A DNA stretch of 64,000 nt, taken from positions 84,839,048 through 84,903,047 of the forward strand of contig CM061069.1 of NCBI GenBank assembly GCA_030762895.1, written 5' to 3'. Under the pieces are notes generated by a model, which was given only the letters and a program-made list of their open reading frames with translations, was not told where the DNA came from and did no database searches. Numbering within the stretch: position 1 is the first letter of the stretch; each line of letters starts with the position of its first letter. Shown here piece by piece: positions 32,305 through 43,911 of this stretch. The position numbers were made by a program, and so were the translations under genes. The stretch comes from Sophora flavescens (taxonomy: Eukaryota > Streptophyta > Magnoliopsida > Fabales > Fabaceae).

Positions 32305-32862
32305 TTACTTTGAAAAAAACTCTATGGTCCTGGGGAACTCAATGACCTCCCAATTGTTGAGCTCTGTATCCAGAGGGCATGGATATACCAAATTGACATC
32401 ATGATCGGCGAGATAATCATCTTCAACAGCTGCTGCTTGGTCCAGGAAGGCGAACCCTACACTTCGGAAGCTCTGTCGAATGTCACAGATGGGAACCCTT
32501 TCAGCCTCGTATTCACGATTTTCCAGCCGAGCCAACCTCTTTCTTTTCTTCTCTTCTATAACCCTCATCCTGTCGGCCTTGGTGGGTTTATATCCTAACC
32601 CAAACCTATCCTTGTTCTTGGTGAGCATGAGGATGTCAGTGACACCTTGGCTATTCTTCCCCAATCTATTTCCAGGTCGGTATCCTCCTTCGAGAATAAC
32701 CCTAGCCATCATAACAGACGCTTTAGATGACTGAGGCTTCAAGAGTGTAGCACCATCCCCGACATAAGTGGCATTGGCAATTTCAAGCGATTGGAAAGCG
32801 GTCTCAAGAGCTTCTTCGGCAGCTTCAATGTAGGGGGTTGTTGATGGCTTACTCACTAACAT
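32305..32862 (-). CDS. G-patch-like segment of Ogre polyprotein
   Basis: A 185-residue open frame directly after the protease, separated by a single TAG-type stop at 32863-32865 and a two-codon step from the upstream frame. The central part ILEGGYRPGNRLGKNSQGV with DRFGLGYKPT has the Gly-spaced pattern of a G-patch domain, a motif known from RNA-binding proteins and some retroelement polyproteins. A Lys/Arg-rich helix (EEKKRKRLARLENREYEAE) follows. The C-terminal part ends in a short acidic and hydrophobic tail before the probable intron. Probably part of the gag-pro polyprotein rather than an independent protein. Confidence 0.6.
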   Translation of the reverse strand: MLVSKPSTTPYIEAAEEALETAFQSLEIANATYVGDGATLLKPQSSKASVMMARVILEGGYRPGNRLGKNSQGVTDILMLTKNKDRFGLGYKPTKADRMRVIEEKKRKRLARLENREYEAERVPICDIRQSFRSVGFAFLDQAAAVEDDYLADHDVNLVYPCPLDTELNNWEVIEFPRTIEFFSK

Positions 32863-32865
32863 ATC

Positions 32866-34035
32866 CTACTCTCCATAAACAATTATCAATTTGCTATCGA
32901 CAATGAACTTCACTTTCTGGTGCAGTGTGGAAAGTACAGCTCCAGACGAATGGATCCATGGTCGTCCCAGGAGACAACTGTAAGTTGGCGTAATGTCCAT
33001 TACTTGGAAGAGTATTTCAAAGGTGCAAGGGCCAATCTGAATGGGCAATTCAATTTCTCCCATAACTTCCCTTCGGGTGCCATCGAAAGCTCTTACAATC
33101 ATTGTGCTTGACTTCATATGAGTTCCATCGAAAGGTAACTTTGCCAGTGTTGACCTTGGCATTACATTCAAAGAAGAACCATTATCAATGAGAACCCTAG
33201 CCATGACATGATCTCGACACTTCACCGAGATGTGTAACGCCTTGTTGTGCCCCATTCCTTCAGCTGGAATTTCGTCATCAGTGAAAGTGATATAATTATC
33301 AGCAACGATGTTACCCATGATGTTATCAAGCTTATCAATTGTGATATCATGAGAGACATGAGCTTGATTCAACACCTTCATCAGTACTCTCCTATGTGGC
33401 TCAGAATTCATCAACAAAGACAAGAGAGATATCCGAGCTGGAGTTTGATTCAATTGATCCACCACCCTGTATTCGCTCTGCTTGATGAACTTAAAAAATT
33501 CACCGACTTCTTCATCAGATACCTCCTTTTTATTATCACCCCCTTTGGTATCCTCTTCGGCCGGTGTTCCTTCCACCTTCTCTTTCCCCTTGCGATCTTT
33601 TCCTTCCTTTTGTCTTCCCTCCCTTCGCAATACTTCGGGAGTATAAATGTGACCACTCCTAGTCATTCCACCAATTCCCGAAATGTTGGTAACCACAGTG
33701 GTCCCGTTGGGAGGACTTTGTTGAACCTGTCCATCATATTTCCATGGTACCGCTTTGGTGTCCTTGTAAGGGAAAGGACCTGGGATTCGGATGACAACTG
33801 GTGTTGGTCCACTCGAAACCGGCAAAGGTTCCTTTTTAGTATAGTGTATCACCACTAGCTTCGGAGCGACTTGCTCAGGAACCGGTTGAGGATTAATCAC
33901 AACAGTATAAGGAGTTATCTTAACTGGAATTGGGCAAATGGTAGATTCAGCGACCATGTTAATGCCACACTCATTCGGTTCACAACCAATTAGGATAATC
34001 TTCATATCTATTAACTGTTGCACAACCTGTCGAAA
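32866..34035 (-). pseudogene. pro: Ogre E protease region of the polyprotein
   Basis: Read downward from a stop at 34036-34038. A Pro-rich N-terminal stretch (ITPYTVVINPQPVPEQVAPK) leads to a region with EEVGEFFKFIKQSEYRVVDQ, which is strongly conserved in Tat/Ogre elements. The aspartic protease follows: ARVLIDNGSSLNVMPRSTL (catalytic Asp; DNGS is a common Tat variant) and YSCLLGRPWIHSSGA, the second conserved loop. The frame is open for 385 residues and ends at a stop at 32863-32865 just before the G-patch-like segment. Confidence 0.88.
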
Positions 34036-35953
34036 TTATGCACAATCTTCAATTGAATGCCCCACATTCCCGTCGAAGTCACACCTTATCTCTTCATCAA
34101 AAGTCTTCTCTTCAACCATTGAGGTTTGCGCCAATCCATGTTTTTGCATCTCCCTTAAAATAACTCTCATGGGAGTTCTGACATCAGCCACTCGGCTCTT
34201 AAGAGTAGGTTCCATAAAGTTATCAATGGCATTGACTCCCAAACCCCCGTGATTTGGCATAGGACCTTGTGCCCCGTTCGGAGCATCTTTCTGAAAGTTC
34301 AACCACTTAGCATCAATAAGGTCTTGTACCTTAAATTTGAAAGCCCTGCAGTTCTCAGTGGAATGACCTATTGCCCCTGCATGATACTCACATTTAGCAT
34401 TTGGGTCAAACCACTTCGGATAAGGAGGTCCCAGTGGTTTCATTGGGATAGGAGTCAACACGTATTTGCTTATAAGCTGATGTAGTATCTCAGTGTAGGT
34501 GATGGGTATCGGGTCGAAATGTACTGACTTTCTTTCTGAGTTATACGGTGGTCTAGTTTGGTTGGTGTTTGGGTTTGGACCTAGGGGCTGGACAATTTGA
34601 GGTGGCATGGTAGGGAATGTTTGAGGCTGAGAAGGGTATGATGGTCGGTAAGGAGCCATCTGTTGAGGATTTGGAAATTGTGAGGTGGCAGCGATGTATA
34701 ACCGGTTGGCTTGGTGATACGGAGGTGGTTGGTAATATGGGGCGTATTGGGCTTGGAAGGTGGGTGTTTGGTTTGGTCTATATTGGTTTGGTTTCTTTTG
34801 TTCAAAGGCTACTGCGTGTGTTTCTCCTTCTTTCTTTTTCACAAACGGGGCTCTCTTCTGGCCGTTCTTTACTGAAGTTTCAGTGATCTTGCCATTCCTC
34901 ATTCCACTTTCAATTCTCTCACTGATGATGACCATGTCAGAAAAGTTTGATGACACACTTCCAATCATTCTATCATAGAAAGGCGACTGGAGGGTATCAA
35001 TGAACATTGCCACAATTTCTTTTTGGCCAATGGAGGCTCTACCTGAGCAGCCAATTCCTTCCATCGTTGTGCATACTCCTTGAAAGTCTCTGTGTCTCTC
35101 TTTGCCATATTTTGGAGTTGCATCCTATCAGGGGCCATGTCAATATTGTACTTGTATTGCTTCAGGAATGCATCTGCTAGATCTTTGAAGGATCGGACGT
35201 GGGCCCGTTCGAGATGTGTGTACCAATTTGAAGCTGCCCCGGCTAAACTGTCCTGGAATAAGTGAATCAAGATCTTATCATCTTGAGCGTATGATGCCAT
35301 TTTCCTTACATACATGGTCAAATGGTTTTTGGGACAAGTCGTTCCCCGATATTTGTCGAAATCGGGTACCTTAAATTTTGGTGGAATTACAACATTTGGC
35401 ACCAAGCAAAGTTCCGAAGCATCTCGCAAACCATAACTATTTACTCCTTCAATTGCCCGTAGTCTTTCTTCTAGCACTTCTAACTTTTCTTTAGATTGGG
35501 AATTCCCTCCGGACTGATTCACTGGAGTTTCACCGTACATATTCTGAGGGAAAGAGTATGGCGTGTAGGAGGATCCGAAGTTTGGCATCATTTGAATCCC
35601 CTGGGGTCCATAATGTAGGGTGTACTGTGGATTTTTTGGATTGGCAGAAAGTGTCACCGTCAGGGTGTTACCATCTGTAGGGTTAACAGTTTGTGCTTGT
35701 GGCATTTCAACAACATCGGTGGGGGTTTGTGTCTGAGTGATATGCTCGGAGTTTTGAATGCCATCTTGTGGGCTGGGGGCCGTTGGTGGCACAAATCCGC
35801 GAGGCAAACCGTATGGGGGATTGTTCGGGCCAAATGAAAAATGAGTTTGGTTGCTTGGATAAATAGGGAGAGGCATCATGGCCCCTGGTTGGTTGAAGCC
35901 CTGAATAGGAATCTGAGCAAAACCGGGGGGAATGAGAGGTGTGGCCAGATGTC
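34036..35953 (-). pseudogene. gag: Ogre E gag, main part, one frameshift
   Basis: Continues gag after nested element X. Pro/Gln-rich N-terminal region, then the capsid core FKVPDFDKYRGTTCPKNHL and LIHLFQDSLAGAASNWY. A one-base loss in an A-run near 35025 shifts the frame; it continues as DTLQSPFYDRMIGSVSSNF. The later part is Pro/Gln/Tyr-rich and ends with a knuckle-like stretch CEYHAGAIGHSTENC. An in-frame TAA at 34036-34038 follows a second Cys/His stretch (GNVGHSIEDC). The apparent start at 36020 would lie in the LTR of X and is an artefact; the true start is at 41299. Confidence 0.9.
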
Positions 35954-36676
35954 TGAACGCGCTGTCGCCACGCGCCAAAAAGAACGAGCGATTATAAAAT
36001 AATGCAGTATAGTGCGACAACTCGAGTATCGTCTCTCAAGGACTCTTTAGTTGTTGTTATTATTAACAGAAAATTAGTAAAAGTTAGAAATGGGGGTTTT
36101 GAGATTAAAACTAAATTAACAAAACAAATCAAAAACAGAGAAAAGAAACAAAGCAGTTTAAGAAATTAGCAAATAAACAAAAGCGATTAACCTACTGTTC
36201 TCGGTTTCCCACTATCATTGGTTCATGCAAATCCTAAGCAGATACTAATCCCCTCCCGGTTGTAGCAACAATTAACAAACGAAAACCGCTACTACAGATG
36301 TATGTTCCTATTCCCGAAATAACAAACGGGGTTAAGCTCTCATGAACAAACGAACATGAATGAACACACGCGAAATAACAAACGCGATTATATATAGGAA
36401 CATTACATCACCAAAATGAAACAATACCACACTATACATTCCTGAAATAACAAACAGAAACATACAGCATGGCATTGAAAAGAGAAAAGCAACTAAACAT
36501 GGAATACAGAACCTCAAGTGTTAACAGAAACCAATTACAGTAGATTAATCCAGGAGACTAGCTCTCCATTACAGAAGCAAACAATAAACTAAGAGAAAAA
36601 CAAAAGACTAACAAGCTCAGAAACTAGCCAAAACTGGCTAATTCTGACTTGCCTCTTCAGTTCTGCCTAAGACTGT

Positions 36677-36684
36677 CTTATATA
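36677..36684 (-). promoter_or_regulatory. Putative TATA box in 3' LTR of X
   Basis: Minus strand TATATAAG, directly downstream in sense of the dyad array. Confidence 0.4.
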
Positions 36685-36703
36685 CATGTTTCTGGAATCC
36701 AAG

Positions 36704-36986
36704 TCCTCGCGAGGCGAAGCACTGCTCGCGAGGCGAATTATACGAAAGGTCTGCAACTCTTGGTCTTCTCGCGAGGCGAGCATATCTTCGCGAGGCGAAC
36801 TCTTCAAATTCCCAACTGTAACGCCCGTGACCTCCAACATGCCCAAACCGTGATCGTCTCTGACTTTTCCAAGGTACCATTACTCGCGAGGCGAGTCCAG
36901 TCTTCGCGGGGCGAGACAGAAAGTTTTGCAATTTCAGGAACAGTCACCTTCTGGTTCGCGAGGCGAGCAGCCTTCTCGCGGGGCGA
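36704..36986 (-). repeat. CpG-rich dyad-motif array in 3' LTR of X
   Basis: Seven or more CTCGCGAGGCGA-type units (with CGCGGGGCGA variants), plus one CACGG unit at about 36822-36856. The equivalent array in the 5' LTR is 40655-40937. Confidence 0.8.
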
Positions 36987-37201
36987 AAGCTCCAGATTTA
37001 TTCCTTTTTATTAACCTGAAAATAGAAATTAAAAGTAAATACTTTATTCACTCTAAATCAACTAAATTAACTTAAAAACAATTTACAGACTCAAAATATT
37101 ACTTAAGGACAATCAAGTCTAATTTGGGTAAAAATGATATAAAATTAGCACAAAGCCAAGGTCTTTACTAGTTATAAAACCAGTCAAACAGAGGCTCATC
37201 A

Positions 37202-37236
37202 AAATACCCCAAACTTAAACTTTGCTTGTCCCCAAG
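37202..37236 (-). promoter_or_regulatory. Polypurine-tract region of element X
   Basis: Minus strand GGGGACAAGCAAAG then AAGTTTGGGGTATTT, identical in its core to element F (10823-10856), next to the 3' LTR. Confidence 0.65.
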
Positions 37237-38607
37237 CAAACTACAACTCAAAAACTTAAAAAGACTCAAGACCTGGCAAGCTTAAGAATTCAATCAACTT
37301 TCGCACAGATTTCAAGCAATGCTCTACAAAACATTTTTCTTTCAATGTTCCCCCCTTACAAGCAAAACAATCCCCACATTCATTTATTCTAAACAGTTGA
37401 GAAATTAATCATGCAGACAATCAGAAATCTAAGCAGGGGGTCAAAGTTACACACAAAAGGGAGATCACCAAATCCAAACAACTGCCTTCCTCACAAGGGA
37501 AATTTGTGTTTCACTCAATCGCTCAGTTTGTGTCTAGGCTTTCACTCAATTTCACTTTTAAGAGCACTTCCCATAAATTTGGTTTTCATCTCAAAATGGT
37601 TCCCACAGAAAACATGCATGCAACATCACAAGGTCTTTTATGGGTTGTAATGGGGCCTGGCTAAGGGTAGGATATACAAAGGAACTAGGCTGAAGACCCT
37701 AGGAACTAAGAGAGCATGAACATTATTTACACTTTGAAATTCCACTCAAGTTCCTTTTCTCATTTTTCTTTATGCCTTGGGTGACTACAACCTTTTTATT
37801 TCTTTTTGGCATTTTTGCACTTTTAATTTTTTTTTCTCTTTTTTTTTATTTTTTTTTATTTTTAATTTTTTTTTTCACAATTTTTTTTCTTTACATAAAT
37901 TTTTTCTCAATCACAAACAACATGTTACACCTTGCAGCCACCCCAAACTTTAGTTTCTTGCACCCATTCTAAGATTCCATGCTCTCCTAATCCTAAGATC
38001 GGGTTAACATGGTTTTCCAGATTTTTGGGCTTATAACATTAGGTTATCAAGAATTAACAGGCTAATAGGCTCAATGGGGCTAACTAAGGAACATGCATTA
38101 AGGATGGTTATTTTTTTTTTTAGGCCAAGTAGCCATTTACAAATAAAATGCCTAAATCATTTGAAGCAAACATATAATCATGCAAACCAAAAAGAGATTC
38201 AAGCAAGTTCAGGAAAGTGCAACTTAAAAAGTGATTTTCACACAGTCAAAAACATGTTGGAGGCTCAAAAACCTCACCTGGACATTCATGCAAATTATTT
38301 GACAGAGATTCTATCCCTTAGTGTGTGCTTCCTATCACCCCAAACTTATCATAAATCATGCCATCATAACAAAATCTCAAAGTTCAGTTTTCAATCATAT
38401 AGGGATCATTTTTTTCAATTTTTCAAATCCTAGGGGGAAACAGTCAACACATAACATGCAATCAATCTATGCAAAAATTAATCAAAACTAATAAACTTGC
38501 CACTACTAAGACTCAACACACAACTCCTGAGCTTCTCAAATTATTCAGGAGCTTTATTAAAAACAAAACAAAAATAAAGCAAGGAAAAGAAAATTAAAAA
38601 GAAAGGG
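37237..38607 (-). other. 3' non-coding half of element X
   Basis: About 1.4 kb without a supportable ORF. Homologous in patches to the 3' UTR of element F (9427-10822), for example the phrase with GCCAGGCCCCATTACAACCC on the minus strand near 37650. Contains a long T-rich run on the plus strand (37795-37905). Confidence 0.6.
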
Positions 38608-39810
38608 TTAAGAAAACTCATTAAAGGTGGTTCCACCAGGATCCCACTGCTTGTAGCATAAGTCCCACATGGTAGCCAAAGGACTGAAATTCATTCCAAG
38701 CCTCCCTAACTTGCAGCTTTGATGCGGAGGTGAGCACTTGACAATTATAATAACTCCACCCAGTGCGGCGGACTTCTCACTACCTCTCGGGTCACAGATG
38801 ACCTCCTTCTCAATAAAGTCTCCCCAATAGAAGTGGGGCTCAACCTCTTGGACCGGCCATGGTGCAAGATCCAAGGGCTTAAACTCCATCACTGGTGGCT
38901 CCTCAGGGGGAGGTGGCAAACAGTTAGCTGGTGTCACTGGTGCTGCTTCATTTTCTGCACTTTCTTCATTCACTGCACTAACAAATTTTTCACCTGCTAT
39001 ACATGCAGAGATTTCAGCACACACCACACAAAGGTTAGAGTTAGTACATATATTACAAGAAAATGAATCAGAAAAAGTTAGAATGTCTGGGAATTCTTCA
39101 CACAGTGCATCCACCCCATTACTCTCAACACATGCATTTGCTTTAATTGCATCATCTACTCCCAAAGGTTCTTCATCATCCTCAAGCACGGTGGGGCAGA
39201 TGTCCTCTTGATCCTCCTTTTCTAAGTTTCCTGAAAAAAATAAACCTGCAAAACGATCTGCATTTTCTATTTTTCCTGAAAAGTATAAACCTGTAAAACA
39301 TTCTACACACAAAGCAGTTCCATCACAATAACAAGCATTAGGATCAGGGGATTCAACACATAATTCATCATCAACAGAAACATTATCAAAATCATCATCA
39401 GAAATATTTTCAAGAATGACTTGTGAATCTTTATATTCTTCAATGGGCTGTGGAGTTAGCATTGCAGCTGAGTTGGCGGTAACTTGATCAATTAGAGCCC
39501 ACAATTTCTGAGATTCAGCTTGGCTCCTATGGTATTCAGACTCCATCTTCTGTTGAAATTCCTATATCATCCGTTGAGTTTGCTCGGCCATTTGTTGCCT
39601 CATTCCTTCCATATGTGCACTTATCTGTGCAGTCATCTGTTTGCACAGGTCCTCTAGGGAAGGTTCGGAAGGTGCAGAGGTGGTCACTTGGCTAGGATAG
39701 TATGGTGGTGGCTCACTAAAATTAGGATAATACATGCATGGTTGCTCATAATAAACATTAGGCAAATATCCATACATGTAATTATCCATGGCAATCAAAC
39801 ATCCAGACAA
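38608..39810 (-). CDS. Cysteine-rich acidic ORF of element X (about 400 aa, one in-frame stop)
   Basis: The only coding region of X. It starts at 39810 or, more likely, at the later ATG (MDNYMYGYLPN, 39789). The first part is Tyr/Pro-rich, then a coiled-coil-like stretch (LEDLCKQMTAQISAHMEGM), a TAG at 39559-39561, then EFQQKMESEYHRSQAES in the same frame; such a stretch resembles the coiled coil late in Athila gag. Downstream, counting from Met at 39546: acidic region, four-Cys cluster C72/C74/C80/C83, tandem GLYFSGKIE and GLFFSGNLE, a second cluster C164/C167/C173/C176, a Pro-rich linker near 210, and a conserved-looking tail (FYWGDFIEKEVICDPRG). No protease or RT motif. I do not recognise the family; a gag-derived or captured protein is possible. 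Confidence 0.65.
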
Positions 39811-39881
39811 AGCAGACAGAACTAATTAGCGAAATTTTTTTTTTTTAAATTTTATTTTCTGCTAATAACAACAAACAAGAG

Positions 39882-39899
39882 TCCCCGGCAACGGCGCCA
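39882..39899 (-). promoter_or_regulatory. Primer binding site of X (tRNA-Asp type)
   Basis: Minus strand TGGCGCCGTTGCCGGGGA, five bases from the end of the 5' LTR; identical to the site of element D. Confidence 0.85.
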
Positions 39900-40627
39900 A
39901 TTTTTGAACGCGCTGTCGCCACACGCCAAAAAGAACGAGCGATTATAAAATAATGCAGTATAGTGCGACAACTCAAGTATCGTCTCTCAAGGACTCTTTA
40001 GTTGTTGTTATTATTAACAGAAATTTAGTAAAAGTTAGAAATGGGGGTTTTGAGATTAAAACTAAATTAACAAAACAAATCAAAAACAGAGAAAAGAAAC
40101 AAAGCAGTTTAAGAAATTAGCAAATAAACAAAAGCGATTAACCTACTGTTCTCGGTTTCCCACTATCATTGGTTCATGCAAATCCTAAGCAGATACTAAT
40201 CCCCTCCCGGTTGTAGCAACAATTAACAAATGGAAATCGCTACTACAGATGTATGTTCCTATTCCCGAAATAACAAACGGGGTTAAGCTCTCATGAACAA
40301 ACGAACATGAATGAACACACGCGAAATAACAAACGCGATTATATATAGGAACATTACATCACCAAAATGAAACAATACCACACTATACATTCCTGAAATA
40401 ACAAACAGAAACATACAGCATGGCATTGAAAAGAGAAAAGCAACTAAACATGGAATACAGAACCTCAAGTGTTAACAGAAACCAATTACAGTAGATTAAT
40501 CCAGGAGACTAGCTCTCCATTACAGAAGCAAACAATAAACTAAGAGAAAAACAAAAGACTAACAAGCTCAGAAACTAGCCAAAACTGGCTAATTCTGACT
40601 TGCCTCTTCAGTTCTGCCTAAGACTGT

Positions 40628-40635
40628 CTTATATA
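40628..40635 (-). promoter_or_regulatory. Putative TATA box in 5' LTR of X
   Basis: Minus strand TATATAAG. This copy would drive the element's transcript. Confidence 0.45.
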
Positions 40636-40654
40636 CATGTTTCTGGAATCCAAG

Positions 40655-40937
40655 TCCTCGCGAGGCGAAGCACTGCTCGCGAGGCGAATTATGCGAAAGG
40701 TCTGCAACTCTTGGTCTTCTCGCGAGGCGAGCATTTCTTCGCGAGGCGAACTCTTCAAATTCCCAACTGTAACGCCCGTGACCTCCAACATGCCCAAACC
40801 GTGATCGTCTCTGACTTTTCCAAGGTAGCATTACTCGCGAGGCGAGTCCAGTCTTCGCGGGGCGAGACAGAAAGTTTTGCAATTTCAGGAACAGTCACCT
40901 TCTGGTTCGCGAGGCGAGCAGCCTTCTCGCGGGGCGA
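40655..40937 (-). repeat. CpG-rich dyad-motif array in 5' LTR of X
   Basis: Same units as in the 3' LTR; all core CTCGCGAGGCGA-type units are unchanged between the two LTRs, the nearby differences being outside the cores. Confidence 0.8.
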
Positions 40938-41157
40938 AAGCTCCAGATTTATTCCTTTTTATTAACCTGAAAATAGAAATTAAAAGTAAATACTTTATTC
41001 ACTCTAAATCAACTAAATTAACTTAAAAACAATTTACAGACTCAAAATATTACTTAAGGACAATCAAGTCTAATTTGGGTAAAAATGATATAAAATTAGC
41101 ACAAAGCCAAGGTCTTTACTAGTTATAAAACCAGTCAAACAGAGGCTCATCAATGTC

Positions 41158-41299
41158 CTTCGTTCGAGGCTGGAGGGTTCTCCTCTGTGTTCTTTTCCTT
41201 CTGCATTGCTTGTAGGATCTCCATCATCTTAGTCATCTGATCCTTGATTTGACTGACTTCATCCATGATCTCTTGGACCTCTTCTAGTTCATCCGCCAT
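41158..41299 (-). pseudogene. gag: Ogre E gag, N-terminal piece
   Basis: Starts MADELEEVQEIMDEVSQIKD at 41299, an acidic coiled-coil-like start known from Ogre gag, and runs 47 residues to the insertion site of X. Removing X and one copy of its duplicate brings it in frame with 35953 downward. Confidence 0.8.
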
Positions 41300-41907
41300 G
41301 GCTCTAGTCTGTGACTGAGTGTGATAAGGGTGTCTTCGAGCAATTGTTCAGAAAAGCCACACACTGTTTTAAAAACACAAGAGAAATGAGAATAAAATGT
41401 TTGAAAAAAGCAAAAAGCTTTTATGAAAATCACCTTTGGAGTTTATTATTATTATATTTTTATTATATTTTTTTTGAGTTAACACCTTATAACAGACAAG
41501 AGATGATCCCTCCATCCCACACAGCGAGTATTGTGCTCATAAGACGAAATGGAGTTGACAACAAATCTAGGGGAGAAACAACTTTCCACAATAGATGTTG
41601 TCTCAAACACACTAGCAATTTTTGAATTGAGACATCTCGTCCTACCCTTTGCACAAAAGGAAGAATCCTATAAGGCAAAGATGCAGTTGACAACACTAAA
41701 GGAAGACCAAGCTCCACGAAAGGTGTCATCGCAAGTCAAGTGTGAGAGTTGGAGTGCGAAGGAATCATAGGAGCAAGAACTGATTTCATTAAACTCCTCA
41801 AATAAAAACATAGAATTATGGAGGCAAGGCCATATTTCATTAAAATCTCCTCAAAACAATACATAGATTGGGATTACATCATAATTCTCGACATTGTTAC
41901 AACATTT
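41300..41907 (-). other. Spacer between ORF1 and gag of Ogre E
   Basis: Non-coding in sense. A plus-strand frame (41549-41770) has no recognisable content. Nothing further seen. Confidence 0.5.
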
Positions 41908-43911
41908 TCATCCTAAAGTTAATAGCTTAGGTCTCTTTCTTTTTAGTCCTCGAGCAAACCCTCCACACATTTTCATGAAATCGTCCAACTCAGCCGAGAG
42001 ACGAAGGATAGGGTCCGCACGAATTTGTTTTTTTGCCTTTTCAAAGCTTTGGACAAAATTCGGAATACAATGGCTTAGCTCCAAATTCATGCTCATATAT
42101 TTTTTTTTCCATATGTCAATATCTATCCCTCGCTCTCGGGCCTCTTCTCTCCACCACTTCACGGCATTCATTACTTGAACCCTTTGATCATGGTAGTGTT
42201 TTGCTAAGGTCCACCCTAAATCGCATTGCTTCTTTATTTCGACTAGTAGGATATTCAGCTCTTGGATCTTTTCTACCAATTCATCAGTCATCCTGTCTTG
42301 TGCACAAATTTGCTTTTGTAAGTTGGCATCGACTCCCCTTTGTCGATTGACTTCCACTTCCAATGACTTTCTCACATCTCCTTGATGAATGACTTCTTCT
42401 TCTAACCGACGCTTTTCTTTTCTTAGTTGATGCCTTTCTGTTGTCAAGGACAATACTTTGCTTTCAAGATTCTGGATCCTAGCCATGACGCTCGACGGGA
42501 CCTTGTCTGTATTCTTCTGGACTTTTGAGGTTGCGGATATGTCTGCACACAAATCTTTTAAATGTTCATTTTCCTTTGTTAACCTCTCACAACGCTTCTG
42601 ACCAATGGCTATTTTCAGCTCGGCATCTTGCTTTTGTTGCTCTATTTCCTTCATTTGTGCTTCCAGGACTTTCAGTTGCTCTGCCATTTGAGTTACCGAA
42701 GGGGAGTAGTCTTCAGCTTTCGTGCTTTCTGCAGGAATGTTCACGGGGCCTTTCCTTGATTTTCTCCATGCTTCATACTCTGAGACGATGATTAGGATTG
42801 GTCGTCCCAATTGTGATCTCCCCGCCATCCTCACATTTTTCCATGCACTTCTAACTTCTTTTTCCAACAACTTGGTATTCTCACCATCCTCGTATCGAAA
42901 ACAACATCCACCGAGTTGTTCTTCTCGCGGCACGGTTTGCGTCCAACAAAGTTGTCATAAGGCTATGGCGGGTGTGTAGGATATGCACCCTCTTAGGCCC
43001 ATCAAAGGAACATTTGGATAATCACCACAACTATAAATGATATCTTGACCCTGTTGACTTTCGTACCATGGGCATACCCACTTAAAAGAGTCTCTTTCCA
43101 CTTTGTCAAACTCGCTCTTCCATTCCTCTTCATTAAGCTGTCTTGTAGGGATGTTATGGAAGCCTCTTAGTGGATCTGAATAGCGGTTGACATAGCCTTT
43201 TGCATACATGTGAGTCATGACCCATACATAGAGCAACTGTGCACAATATCTGAGCTTCCCCTTTGGATACCGCTGGCAAAATTCTAGAGTCAAAAGCGTT
43301 TCAGCCAATACTGCCGGCACGGGGTTTTTCTTTCTTTTAACTGTGAAGAACACATCCATTGCTGCTTGATCTATCATGTCTAGCGCCGATGGAAATAGAA
43401 CCAACCCATATATTGCTAGTGCCAGTACCCTCTCAAAGGTTTCCCAGTCTTGTCGATCCATTAGTTTCTTCAAATCATTTTCAAGAAACTTTCGGGTTAA
43501 CCCTCGCGAGTTTGAGTGCCCGGTCAAGTTCACTTCAATTTCAGGAAGCCCTAGTAACCCTGCTATGCTTGCAGTGGTCAAGTATTGCCCCGGGTGAAAG
43601 TACACAACGTGATTTTTCTGCATTGGCAAACTTAGCAGGCAAGCATATTCTTCAATGGTGGGTGTAATGTCCATGTTTGGCAACTCGAAACATCTGAGAT
43701 GTGGGTTCCAATACTGACTTAGAGCACTCAAAGCAGTAGCTTCAACCGGTATGAAAATTAGGTCCAAGATCCCTCCATACTTCTTGACGAAGCTTTTTCG
43801 ATGTTCTTGAGGCAAAGATTGGCTCAAATCTTTCATATTCTCTAATGAGTTCAAAATCTCCCTGGAATTCTTGGTGGCGGGAGCATTGCTAGTGTGTCTG
43901 AATTTTTCCAT
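41908..43911 (-). pseudogene. Ogre E ORF1 (plant-mobile-domain-like plus coiled coil), one stop
   Basis: Extra ORF upstream of gag, a hallmark of Ogre. It starts MEKFRHTSNAPATKN at 43911. Residues about 50-310 resemble the plant mobile domain found in some host proteins: YWNPHLRCFELPNMDITPT, EEYACLLSLP, and near the end YPNVPLMGLRGCISY. A TGA at 42952-42954 (likely from CGA, Arg) interrupts, after which the frame continues unbroken from the residues before MPREEQLGG to 41908. That half is a long Lys/Glu-rich coiled coil (LKVLEAQMKEIEQQKQDAEL, VLSLTTERHQLRKEKRRLEE), ending in a basic tail GLKRKRPKLLTLG. Function in Ogre is not established. One base change from an open frame of about 667 codons. 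Confidence 0.85.

Larger units (their letters stand above)
35954..37201 (-). repeat. 3' LTR of element X
   Basis: 1248 bp; in sense starts TGATGAGCCTCTG and ends GACAGCGCGTTCA. Dyad array at 36704-36986 and TATA box at 36677-36684. Confidence 0.95.
35954..41152 (-). mobile_element. Young short non-autonomous Athila-like element X (5199 bp)
   Basis: Two 1248-bp LTRs of identical length that differ at about ten sites by eye, perfect duplicates ATGTC (35949-35953 and 41153-41157), primer site and polypurine region, all intact. The interior (37202-39904, 2703 bp) codes for one cysteine-rich protein and has no recognisable gag core, protease, RT or integrase. It is inserted in the gag of Ogre E: the reading frame of gag continues across the site when X and one duplicate are removed. 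LTRs of the same clade occur at 1-1222 and 7511-8855. Confidence 0.94.
39905..41152 (-). repeat. 5' LTR of element X
   Basis: 1248 bp, colinear with the 3' LTR at an offset of 3951. Dyad array 40655-40937; TATA box 40628-40635. Confidence 0.95.

Noticed and set aside
33247..33858. 203-codon plus-strand ORF
   Set aside because: It is the antisense shadow of the Ogre protease frame.
35954..36020. Apparent start of Ogre gag at 36020
   Set aside because: This Met lies in the LTR of nested element X; the true N-terminus is at 41299, on the other side of X.
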